A DNA stretch of 6,109 nucleotides from Fervidobacterium sp. (GTDB lineage: Bacteria; Thermotogota; Thermotogae; Thermotogales; Fervidobacteriaceae), in the NCBI GenBank assembly GCA_003522805.1, contig DPIB01000232.1, positions 1 to 6,109 on the forward strand. Direction: 5' to 3'. Below are positions 1-6,082 of this stretch, piece by piece. The notes under the pieces were generated by a model. It had not been told where the DNA came from and did no database searches. It saw only the letters and a program-made list of their open reading frames with translations. The position numbers and the translations under genes were made by a program. How positions within the stretch are numbered: the stretch's first letter is position 1; the number at the start of each line of letters is the position of its first letter.

Positions 1-60
1 AAAGTAAGTAAAGAAGGTAATACTATGAAGAGCACGAAAAAGAGAAAAAGGGAAGAATAA
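1..60 (+). CDS. Possible 3' end of an unidentified plus-strand gene (partial)
   Basis: Frame 1 is open from the first base to a TAA at 58-60, while the other two plus frames stop within the first 11 bases. The 19 residues are very rich in lysine, arginine and glutamate, as in the charged tail of some thermophile proteins, and the codons (AAA, AGA, AGG, GAA) match the style of the operon. No domain can be recognised from so short a piece. If real, the gene converges on the pst operon and could share its bidirectional terminator 170 nt downstream. The alternative is chance: purine-rich DNA has few stops in the sense direction, so 19 open codons mean little. An internal ATG at 25-27 would give only 11 residues. 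Confidence 0.25.
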   Translation, partial: KVSKEGNTMKSTKKRKREE

Positions 61-224
61 TGCTCATATTCTAGTCACTACAACGAGAACAAAAAATCGA
101 AATTTAGCGTCGTAAACCCGCATGAATCCACAATTCAACTTTTTGATTTCTCGTTTTTCTGTCAAACTCAGGAATAGATGAAGAGACAGAAGAGAATCAG
201 GAAGAATAATTCGAAATAGAGATT
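61..224. other. Non-coding, purine-rich intergenic stretch
   Basis: No open frame longer than about 20 codons with a convincing ribosome-binding site was found here on either strand, and there is no tRNA-like or other structured RNA pattern. A 13-codon, very basic plus-strand frame (178-219) and a 19-codon minus-strand frame starting at 123 exist but have no support. The stretch is the tail between the operon terminator and whatever lies to the left. Confidence 0.5.
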
Positions 225-260
225 AAAAAAGCGGGCTAACTTACGTTAGCCCGTTTTTTT
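225..260. terminator. Bidirectional intrinsic terminator of the pst-pho operon
   Basis: A perfect 9-bp GC-rich stem pairs CGGGCTAAC (232-240) with GTTAGCCCG (245-253) around a 4-nt loop. It is flanked by six A at 225-230 and seven T at 254-260. Read on the minus strand, the hairpin is followed by a run of six U after one unpaired base, so it ends the operon 34 to 40 nt past the kinase stop codon. Read on the plus strand, it is followed by seven U, so it can also stop transcription coming from the left. This is a textbook factor-independent terminator working in both directions. Confidence 0.92.
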
Positions 261-293
261 ATGTTATATAGCTACTTTCCAAATGATTTGTGA

Positions 294-1259
294 TTAAAAA
301 TGTATCGTTACCTTAGTTCCTATGAGGTGTTTTGTCTCAAAATCTATAGTGAAATCTGCAATGTTGCAAAGATGTTTTACGACTGGTAAACCTAACCCAG
401 AACCCGATGCCATTTTTACTGCAGCAGGAGACCTGTAGAATCTATCGAAGACCTTGTCTACCTCGGAATCTGGTATACCTATGCCAAAATCTTGGACAGA
501 TAGGTGGTCTTCTGTAATTTCAAGGATCACTTTTGAATTATCAAGAGAATATTTTAATGCATTCGAGAGGAGATTTTTTAATATCGTTTTGATTATGAAG
601 CTATCTTGCTCCATCATTTTAATTTCTATTTTGCTTTCTATGGAGATGCTCTTCGTCTTTCGCAATCCTTCCACTTCTTCCAAAACTTCATCAACCAATC
701 TTTTAACGTTTATTCTTTCTTTCTTAGGTTTGTAGAGTCCAAGTTGTGCCATTGTGATGTATTCTATCTGCTGAATGATTCTCTCCAATCTCTCAACTTG
801 CTTGTCCAGATTCCAAAGTGTCTTAATCTTCTCAGGATCCTCCTCTTCTTCAATGAGCTGGGACACTATACTCTTCGCAGCACTAAGTGGGTTGCGAAGT
901 TCGTGAACCATGAGCGTTGAGATATCAGATTTTATCTCATCGATGTGCTTTTTTTCACTTATATCTCTCAATATCAATAGCTGTTCGTTTGGAATATATG
1001 TAAGAGAGAAAAACATCCACGCACTCTTTTTTGGCGCAAAAACCTTTGCCTCAAATTGAATTTTTTCTAATGAATGGACTGCCTCAACGAGTTTCGAGCC
1101 TTTGTCAAAAATGAGTAGGTCAAATATGCTACTATCTAAACACTCACCGAAATAGTCTCCAGCTTTCGAATTGACCCATGTGATTCGATCTACATCTAAC
1201 ACGAACACAATCTCATCGAACCAATTCATTGCATCAAGTGGTAAATATCTATTCTGCAT
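294..1259 (-). CDS. phoR: PhoR-type sensor histidine kinase, soluble, with N-terminal PAS domain
   Basis: This 321-residue kinase is the presumed partner of the response regulator encoded just upstream. Residues about 10-105 look like a PAS domain, ending in the typical ILRDISEKK segment. A HisKA dimerisation helix follows, with the phospho-acceptor His119 in VHELRNPLSA; Glu120 and Asn123 fit the ExxN phosphatase motif. The ATPase domain has the N box (Asn233 in LLSNALKYS), G1 box DFGIGIP (257-263), F box FDRFYR (271-276) and G2 box GSGLGLP (286-292), so it should be active. No hydrophobic stretch is long enough to span a membrane and there is no signal peptide, unlike the membrane-anchored PhoR of E. 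coli or Bacillus. It is therefore probably cytoplasmic and senses phosphate through PhoU or PstB. The ATG overlaps the regulator's end by 11 nt, with a GGAG at 1266-1269 six nt upstream. The PhoR name rests on context; PAS-HisKA kinases have other roles elsewhere. Confidence 0.88.
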   Translation of the reverse strand: MQNRYLPLDAMNWFDEIVFVLDVDRITWVNSKAGDYFGECLDSSIFDLLIFDKGSKLVEAVHSLEKIQFEAKVFAPKKSAWMFFSLTYIPNEQLLILRDISEKKHIDEIKSDISTLMVHELRNPLSAAKSIVSQLIEEEEDPEKIKTLWNLDKQVERLERIIQQIEYITMAQLGLYKPKKERINVKRLVDEVLEEVEGLRKTKSISIESKIEIKMMEQDSFIIKTILKNLLSNALKYSLDNSKVILEITEDHLSVQDFGIGIPDSEVDKVFDRFYRSPAAVKMASGSGLGLPVVKHLCNIADFTIDFETKHLIGTKVTIHF

Positions 1260-1941
1260 TATCTACTCCATCCTCTGCAATGTCTCCCTTTTTTGAGAAC
1301 TTGTATCCGACACCTCGGATCGTAACAATCCAATTCTTCCCCAATTTTTTTCTCAAATTGTTTATGTGAACGTCTACTACTCTATCAAAAACATCAAATT
1401 CATCTTTCCAAATTTCTTCCAGTATCTGTTCTCTCGAAAAGACTCGGTCAGGTCGCTGAGCAAGGAGTTTGAGTAACTCGAATTCTTTTGATGTAAGTTC
1501 AACAGGCACTCCGTCGTAAGTTACGATGTAGTCGTTTGGGTATATCTCCATCTTTCCATATTTCATGACCTCTTTCAATCCTCTAGTCCTTCTAAAATAA
1601 GCCTTTGCCCTTGCTACAACTTCTCTTGGATTAAAGGGTTTACCTACGTAATCATCTGCACCAAGTTCTATACCGAGTATCTTGTCAAGGTCCGTATTTT
1701 TCGCTGATATGATTATGATTCCAGCATCAGGATAGTCGTTCCTGAGCTGCTGGATCTCGTTTAACGAGTTACCATCTGGAAGCATGAGATCAAGAAGTAT
1801 AAGGTCTGGAGAAAATGCTTCCAACTTATTGTACATATCGTTTATGCCACCAGCTATCTTGCATTCAAATCCTTCCGTTTCAAGTGCCTTGGCAAGACTT
1901 TCAGCGATTATTCGCTCATCTTCAACGATAAGTATTCTCAT
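1249..1941 (-). CDS. phoB: PhoB/PhoP-type OmpR-family response regulator
   Basis: This 230-residue DNA-binding response regulator probably activates phosphate-starvation genes, including this operon. The receiver domain (about 1-118) has the acidic pocket Glu7/Asp8, phospho-acceptor Asp51 in LLDLMLPDG, Ser79 and Lys101 in GADDYVGKPF, so all switch residues are present. The winged-helix effector domain (about 125-217) shows the family pattern: LTSKEFELLKLLA, then the recognition-helix region DVHINNLRKKLG, and IRGVGYKF at the wing. A short acidic tail of about 14 residues follows, and its codons contain the kinase ribosome-binding site. The ATG overlaps the phoU stop in ATGA, and the TAG stop lies 11 nt inside the kinase frame, so the three genes are probably translationally coupled. 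The phosphate role is inferred from the operon; sequence alone shows only OmpR/PhoB class. Confidence 0.92.
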   Translation of the reverse strand: MRILIVEDERIIAESLAKALETEGFECKIAGGINDMYNKLEAFSPDLILLDLMLPDGNSLNEIQQLRNDYPDAGIIIISAKNTDLDKILGIELGADDYVGKPFNPREVVARAKAYFRRTRGLKEVMKYGKMEIYPNDYIVTYDGVPVELTSKEFELLKLLAQRPDRVFSREQILEEIWKDEFDVFDRVVDVHINNLRKKLGKNWIVTIRGVGYKFSKKGDIAEDGVDNAE

Positions 1942-2585
1942 ATGAGCTGTTTTAGCTCCTTTCCTGTTTCGATAAATACGATTTCCTCACAAAGGTTAGT
2001 TAAGTGGTCTGCAACCCTTTCGAGGTCTCTTGAGAAGAGTACATTCATTACCAAGACATGCGGGTCAACTCCTTCTACTTCTCTTATCACTCTTCTGTCC
2101 AAATCATCTACTATATCGTCCATTTTCCAAGTTTCTATAGCTAAGTTTACATCTCTCTTTGAAAAGGCAGCAACCGTTCGTTCGAGCATCGTAATAACAT
2201 TCCCAAACATTTCTTTGATGAGCTGGGAAGACTTGAAGTCTGGTATATTCTCTGCAACCCAGATGATCTTCTCAGCAAAGTTACATGCATGGTCTCCTAT
2301 CCTTTCAAGGTTCGTTGCAAATTTCATGGCAGTAATCACGTATCTCAAGTCTTTTCCCAGTGGGTTGAATCTTGCTATGATGTTGTAAACAAGGTCTTCT
2401 ATCTCTCTATCCAAATTATCTATCTCATCGTCGAGTTCCAATATCTTCTTTGCCAAAGACCTATCCAGATTCTCAAATGCCTTAGAAGACATCTCCATGG
2501 AATCTGATACAAGCGATACCATCTTTACAAGCTCTGCTCTTAATATGGAGTATTCTTTCTCGAAGTGATGACTTTGATCAACCAT
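1938..2585 (-). CDS. phoU: PhoU, phosphate signalling adaptor
   Basis: This 215-residue all-helical protein is of normal PhoU length. It has two copies of the PhoU domain, about residues 15-105 and 120-205. Each carries the metal-binding signature with Glu and Asp four residues apart: LERIGDHACN (Glu94, Asp98) and LERVADHLTN (Glu189, Asp193). PhoU proteins bind iron or other metals through these motifs, associate with the inner face of the Pst transporter, and damp kinase signalling and uptake when phosphate is plentiful. The gene follows pstB after 31 nt, and a strong GAGGAGG at 2593-2599 lies 7 nt before the ATG. Its TGA overlaps the regulator's ATG by 4 nt. Because the kinase encoded downstream has no membrane anchor, PhoU is the most likely physical link between transporter and kinase. 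Confidence 0.95.
   Translation of the reverse strand: MVDQSHHFEKEYSILRAELVKMVSLVSDSMEMSSKAFENLDRSLAKKILELDDEIDNLDREIEDLVYNIIARFNPLGKDLRYVITAMKFATNLERIGDHACNFAEKIIWVAENIPDFKSSQLIKEMFGNVITMLERTVAAFSKRDVNLAIETWKMDDIVDDLDRRVIREVEGVDPHVLVMNVLFSRDLERVADHLTNLCEEIVFIETGKELKQLI
1944..1958 (-). other. Small hairpin at the phoU/regulator junction
   Basis: In the transcript, GAGCT (1958-1954) and AGCTC (1948-1944) can form a perfect 5-bp stem around a 5-nt AAAAC loop. It lies inside the last codons of phoU, next to the regulator start codon, and includes four bases of its Shine-Dalgarno site. The stem is short and may be coincidental. Confidence 0.35.
1956..1960 (-). promoter_or_regulatory. Distant Shine-Dalgarno site of the response regulator
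   Basis: The best ribosome-binding site is AGGAG, 14 nt before the ATG at 1941-1939, which is longer than the 5-8 nt seen in the other genes here. Part of it lies in the 5' arm of a small hairpin (1944-1958) that sits between it and the start codon. Folding would either mask the site or shorten the effective spacing. Termination of phoU at the overlapping ATGA may be the main way this start is used. Confidence 0.5.
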
Positions 2586-2616
2586 CTTTCTGCCTCCTCA
2601 CAATTGTTTTTCGTCC

Positions 2617-3375
2617 TTATCCTATTTTACCACTGAGATACTGTTGCGTGACTTCGTGCGTCGGATTTCTTAGTATCTTTGTGGTTTCGTTCTGTTCTAC
2701 AATTTCTCCTTGATACATGAAGAGTGTGTAATCAGAAATTCTTGCCGCTTGGCCTATGTTATGCGTAACTATGATGATTGTAAATTCTTCTGCAAGTTCT
2801 TCGATAAGACCTTCTATTTTTTGAGTTGAAACTGGGTCCAACGCACTAGTCGGTTCATCAAAGAGTATTACCTCTGGCTCTATAGCGATAGCCCTTGCAA
2901 TGCAGAGACGTTGTTGTTGCCCACCAGATAATTTCAATGCACTTTTGTCAAGTTCATCTTTCACTTCTTCCCAAAGTGCAGCCTTTTCCAGTGACCATCT
3001 GACTTTTTCCTTTATCTCCTTTTTTTCGGTCATACCTATCAATTTCAAACCATATGCAATATTATCAAATATCGACATGGGGAATGGAGTTGGTCTCTGG
3101 AAGACCATTCCAATTCTCCTTCTGAGCGAATAGATATCCGTTTCTCTATCGTATATATTTCGATCATGGAAGAGTATCTCACCTTCAACCCTGAATTCAG
3201 GTACTAAATCGTTTATCCTGTTTATGCTTCTAAGCAATGTCGATTTGCCACATCCGGATGGACCCATGATTGCAGTAATTTTGTTCTTCTCTATCTTCAG
3301 ATTTGCGTCTTTGACTGCCTTCTTATCGGCATAGTACGCATTGAAATTTTTTATTTCTATGACAACATCATTCAT
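2617..3375 (-). CDS. pstB: PstB, phosphate ABC transporter ATPase
   Basis: This 252-residue cytoplasmic ATPase powers phosphate import; two copies would sit under the PstC-PstA pair. All nucleotide-binding motifs are intact: Walker A GPSGCGKST (38-46), the Q loop at Gln93 within the PstB-typical VFQRPTPFPMSI, ABC signature LSGGQQQR (149-156), Walker B VILFDEPTSALD (169-180) and the switch His205 in VTHN. The Q-loop wording and overall length match the phosphate subfamily rather than amino-acid or metal importers. The ATG overlaps the pstA stop in ATGA and is preceded by AGGAGGG (3383-3389) at 7-nt spacing, which settles the start. phoU begins 31 nt downstream. PstB is also a likely contact point for PhoU. 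Confidence 0.97.
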   Translation of the reverse strand: MNDVVIEIKNFNAYYADKKAVKDANLKIEKNKITAIMGPSGCGKSTLLRSINRINDLVPEFRVEGEILFHDRNIYDRETDIYSLRRRIGMVFQRPTPFPMSIFDNIAYGLKLIGMTEKKEIKEKVRWSLEKAALWEEVKDELDKSALKLSGGQQQRLCIARAIAIEPEVILFDEPTSALDPVSTQKIEGLIEELAEEFTIIIVTHNIGQAARISDYTLFMYQGEIVEQNETTKILRNPTHEVTQQYLSGKIG

Positions 3376-4217
3376 TTCTTTTCCCTCCTAAATGCAAATG
3401 CTATTGTGTAAACGACTATTACGAAAAGTATCAACGTCGATGTTGTTCCTTGTGCCATCCATCTAGCACTTTCTCCATAGGATGCTGAAAGGAAGTACAG
3501 ATGTGTTGGAAGTGTCATCACAGGCGAGAATAAACTCGTTGGTAAATTCGTCGCATAGAATACAGCAGCCGTGAGTATCAAAGGTGCAGTTTCGCCTATC
3601 GCACGTCCTGCTGCAACAAATGATACAGTTAGAATGGACCTTCTCACAGATGGTACAAGCATTTCAAATATTACCTCGCTCTTTCTCGCACCAAGTGCAT
3701 ACGCTGCTTCTCTCAGTTCTCTCGGTATTGCATGCATAGTTTCATACACTGAAGATGAGATCACAGGAAGAACCATGAGCGCAAGTGTTAATGCACCTGC
3801 CAATATAGAAGTCCTCATACCAAGTGTAATACAGAATAGTCCAAGACCAAATAGACCATACACAACTGATGGTATGCCACTGAGAATAGTGACAACAAAC
3901 CTGATATACTCCAAATTGTATTCAGATAATACAATTCCGAGTAGTATGCCAAGTGGAAGGGCAATGGCCAAAGAAAGTAATGTCAACAGAATGGAACCGA
4001 GTATCGCTGGGAATATTCCACCTGATTTCATCCCATTTGAAGGAGCTTGTGTAAAGAAATCCAAACTCCAATATCTTATCCCTGGAATCAGCGCAAGCAA
4101 AAATAATGCTAAAATCAATGCGGCAAATATGTAAGTAGTTACCCTCAATGTGACTTTTGAACGTCTTCCTTTACTTACAGGATTAGACTTTTTCGTCTTT
4201 CTCATCACTTCATTCAT
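3372..4217 (-). CDS. pstA: PstA, phosphate ABC transporter permease
   Basis: This 281-residue inner-membrane permease forms the transport channel with PstC. A basic, lysine/arginine-rich N-terminus (1-25) precedes a first membrane segment at about 28-47, followed by the five-to-six-helix permease core. Family signatures are GIPSVVYGLFGL (114-125), the EAA loop that contacts PstB at 170-190 (EAAYALGARKSEV through LVPS), and RAIGET (205-210), whose arginine and glutamate are conserved in Pst permeases. The C-terminus is basic and cytoplasmic. The ATG lies in an ATGA overlap with pstC and has GAGGAGG at 4226-4232, 8 nt upstream. An in-frame ATG four codons later is possible but would be farther from that site. 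Assignment as PstA rather than PstC rests on the GIPSVVYG and RAIGETAP wording and gene order. Confidence 0.95.
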   Translation of the reverse strand: MNEVMRKTKKSNPVSKGRRSKVTLRVTTYIFAALILALFLLALIPGIRYWSLDFFTQAPSNGMKSGGIFPAILGSILLTLLSLAIALPLGILLGIVLSEYNLEYIRFVVTILSGIPSVVYGLFGLGLFCITLGMRTSILAGALTLALMVLPVISSSVYETMHAIPRELREAAYALGARKSEVIFEMLVPSVRRSILTVSFVAAGRAIGETAPLILTAAVFYATNLPTSLFSPVMTLPTHLYFLSASYGESARWMAQGTTSTLILFVIVVYTIAFAFRREKK

Positions 4218-5077
4218 CGTTTGTTCCTCCTCAAAATAGCAATTGAAACCACTTCAAAGAGTGTTGAAAAAACTATAAGTATAAGACCTGAAGCAAAAAG
4301 TGCGCTATAGTGGAGAGAGCCTCTGGCTGTTTCTGGCATTTCACTGGCAATTGCTGCAGTCAATGTCTTCATTGGGTCCGTCAATTTTCTAGGCACCATC
4401 GCCGCACCACCACCAAGTAATAGTACAACGATCGTCTCACCAACTATCCTGTTTGCAGTTAGCACGATGGCATTCATAATACCAGGCAATGCTGCCCTTG
4501 AAGTGACTCTTGTGTACGTTCTAAACTCTATTGCACCAAGCGCTGCACTAGCCTCTTCAACTTGTTTTGGTACGCTATCTAGCGATTCAAGAATCAAGGT
4601 CGTACAAATTGGAATTGTGAGAAAGAACAAGCCAACTAATGCCAAAAGTAGATTTTGTGGGGAATATATGCCTACCTGAGCAAACAACGGACTTGCGAAT
4701 GTTAGAAGTACAAACGCAATAACAACGGAAGGTACACCGGCAAGATATTCAAAAATTCTTCTGATCATCTCTTTTTCCCTTGGTTTAGCATATCCATGGA
4801 GATATATCGCTATGAGATATGAAAATGGCACAACGATAAGAGCACCAAGGAATGTAACAATTAAAGAATTGATGATCATGGCACGCATACCGAATTCCGG
4901 TGGATCCCAAACTGGATACCACTGATCAGAAACAAAAAGTTCCGCCCCCACTTGTTGAAAGGCGGAATAAGATTCTTTAATAAGGTAGATGTATATACCA
5001 AACACTGCGCTGATTGCAATCAGTGATGAAACTATAAGCAATGTCTTTCTTAATGCATCTTTTGTTGATCTATTCAC
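4214..5077 (-). CDS. pstC: PstC, phosphate ABC transporter permease
   Basis: This 287-residue inner-membrane permease pairs with PstA. A first membrane helix at about 12-33 is followed by an external segment with the PstC-like W-x-P and FG pattern (residues 53-63). The permease core has GVPSVVIAF (114-122), the EAA loop at about 175-199 (EASAALGAIEF through ALP) and RIVGET (210-215), where the conserved Arg and Glu are kept. The start is a GTG, the only non-ATG start in the operon. It has GAGAGGG at 5085-5091 with 7-nt spacing, and an in-frame TGA at 5092-5090 excludes any longer form. It lies 112 nt after pstS, the largest gap in the operon, and overlaps pstA by 4 nt. A GTG start plus a hairpin at the ribosome-binding site suggest lower expression than pstS. 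Confidence 0.95.
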   Translation of the reverse strand: MNRSTKDALRKTLLIVSSLIAISAVFGIYIYLIKESYSAFQQVGAELFVSDQWYPVWDPPEFGMRAMIINSLIVTFLGALIVVPFSYLIAIYLHGYAKPREKEMIRRIFEYLAGVPSVVIAFVLLTFASPLFAQVGIYSPQNLLLALVGLFFLTIPICTTLILESLDSVPKQVEEASAALGAIEFRTYTRVTSRAALPGIMNAIVLTANRIVGETIVVLLLGGGAAMVPRKLTDPMKTLTAAIASEMPETARGSLHYSALFASGLILIVFSTLFEVVSIAILRRNKR

Positions 5078-5084
5078 GTTGCAT

Positions 5085-5091
5085 CCCTCTC
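5085..5091 (-). promoter_or_regulatory. Ribosome-binding site fixing the GTG start of pstC
   Basis: GAGAGGG stands 7 nt before the GTG at 5077-5075. The closer upstream ATG (5084-5082) reads only four codons to a stop, so the site serves the GTG. Its first base overlaps the base of the hairpin at 5091-5104. Confidence 0.7.
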
Positions 5092-5104
5092 ATTCTTCGG
5101 AATG
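5091..5104 (-). other. Hairpin between pstS and pstC
   Basis: In the transcript, CATTC (5104-5100) pairs with GAATG (5095-5091) around a CGAA tetraloop, giving a compact 5-bp stem right against the pstC ribosome-binding site. No U-run follows, so it is not a terminator. It could slow 3' decay of a pstS fragment or limit pstC initiation; both roles are inference. Confidence 0.4.
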
Positions 5105-5189
5105 TTTGTATCATCAAAACCATCGAACTTTTCTCTGTCACTTGGAACTTCGTAACTTGCTCATTGCCTTAATTCTTCTTGAATTCTAT

Positions 5190-6014
5190 TTATTGACCCA
5201 ATGCTGCTACGAATCCAGCTTTTTCGACAATTTCTTGGCCTTTTTTCGACATCACAAATTTGAGATATTCAGAGACTGGTCCTTCTTCTGGCCAACCATT
5301 CGTTACATCTATGAATATGAACAGTGGTCTTGACAATGGGTATTTTCCACTAAGTATGTTCTGTTTTGAAGGAAGTATACCGTTGACGCTAACTACCTTA
5401 ACTTTGTCTGTTACATATCCAACTCCCATGTATGCTATTGAATAAGGAGTTTTCTGAACAGTTTCAACTTCTGCCATCGTAGATTCGAGCATTCTTATTC
5501 TTGGCGAAAGTTTGTCAGAACCTAATACTTTTTCCGAGAATACTTCAAACGTACCTGATGCCGTATTTCTCGAAAATGCCACGATATCTCTTGCTGGAAG
5601 ATTTGGGTCTATCTGATTCCATCTTGTAACTTTTCCCGTATAAATGTCTTTGAGTTGCGATATAGTTAAATTCTTAATAGGAACGGTTTCATTGACTACA
5701 ATTGCTATTCCATCCCACGCAATTTGGACGGGTGCGAACCATCTTTTTTGAGAAATCATGTTTTGCACTTCTGTATCTTTGAGCCATCTACTGGAATTTG
5801 CAACATCTGTCGTACCGTTCAAAAGTGCTGATATACCCGTCGAACTGCCTGCACCCTCAAGTGTGACTTTAACACTTGGATTTGTTTTGCTGAATTCCTC
5901 TACCCACATCTGGCTGACCTCAAGAAGTGTGTTTGACCCTTTTATAACTAACGTGTTGGCAAAACCTGCAAATACCAAGAATGTCAATAAACTGAATACT
6001 AATAACTTCTTCAT
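5190..6014 (-). CDS. pstS: PstS, secreted phosphate-binding protein
   Basis: This 274-residue protein binds phosphate outside the membrane and delivers it to PstCA. Residues 1-19 form a signal peptide: KK, a hydrophobic core, and probable cleavage after GFA at residue 19. There is no cysteine anywhere, so it is not a lipoprotein. The mature part has the family's anion-binding elements: KGSNTL (25-30), EGAGSSTGI (53-61), the Asp in TDVANSSR (69-76), SRNTASGTFEVF (148-159) with conserved Arg and SGT, and IAYMGVGYV (193-201). It matches the compact PstS type of bacteria such as Thermotogota and Firmicutes rather than the longer E. coli form. The ATG has a strong GGAGGTG at 6020-6026 with 5-nt spacing. 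It is the first gene of the operon and is separated from pstC by 112 nt. Confidence 0.96.
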   Translation of the reverse strand: MKKLLVFSLLTFLVFAGFANTLVIKGSNTLLEVSQMWVEEFSKTNPSVKVTLEGAGSSTGISALLNGTTDVANSSRWLKDTEVQNMISQKRWFAPVQIAWDGIAIVVNETVPIKNLTISQLKDIYTGKVTRWNQIDPNLPARDIVAFSRNTASGTFEVFSEKVLGSDKLSPRIRMLESTMAEVETVQKTPYSIAYMGVGYVTDKVKVVSVNGILPSKQNILSGKYPLSRPLFIFIDVTNGWPEEGPVSEYLKFVMSKKGQEIVEKAGFVAALGQ

Positions 6015-6060
6015 ACCTTCACCTCCAAATTTGATGAATCATTCTCTAAGTTTCGATTCA

Positions 6061-6066
6061 ATTATC
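6061..6066 (-). promoter_or_regulatory. Candidate -10 element of the pst operon promoter
   Basis: On the minus strand, GATAAT at 6066-6061 matches the TATAAT consensus at five of six positions and lies 47 nt upstream of the pstS ATG, implying a start of transcription near 6054. No good TTGACA box is found 16-18 nt upstream (6083-6090 reads TATCTTAC). A weak -35 is usual for promoters that need an activator of the PhoB type. A TTGTCG at 6072-6067 is a rival -35, but no good -10 follows it. Confidence 0.4.
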
Positions 6067-6082
6067 CGACAAGTATTTAAAG

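Noticed and set aside
84..158. Possible extra terminator for a left-hand plus-strand gene (CGAGAA at 84-89 with TTCTCG at 148-153, then a T run)
   Set aside because: The stem is only 6 bp with a 58-nt loop, so it would not form a working intrinsic terminator.
454..920. Two overlapping plus-strand frames (93 and 104 codons) opposite the kinase
   Set aside because: Both are antisense to the HisKA and ATPase domains with intact motifs, and neither resembles a known protein.
1942..2388. 148-codon plus-strand frame opposite phoU
   Set aside because: It is antisense to an intact two-domain PhoU. The serine/threonine/isoleucine-rich translation looks like a mirror of Glu/Asp/Lys-rich coding sequence.
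3571..4134. 187-codon open frame on the plus strand, opposite pstA
   Set aside because: It lies wholly antisense to a clear permease gene, has no recognisable domain and no Shine-Dalgarno site that I can see. It is explained by the codon composition of pstA.
4989..5333. Plus-strand frame across the pstS-pstC gap
   Set aside because: It spans the ends of both real genes and the gap on the opposite strand. Its translation has no family features and there is no promoter or ribosome-binding site evident.
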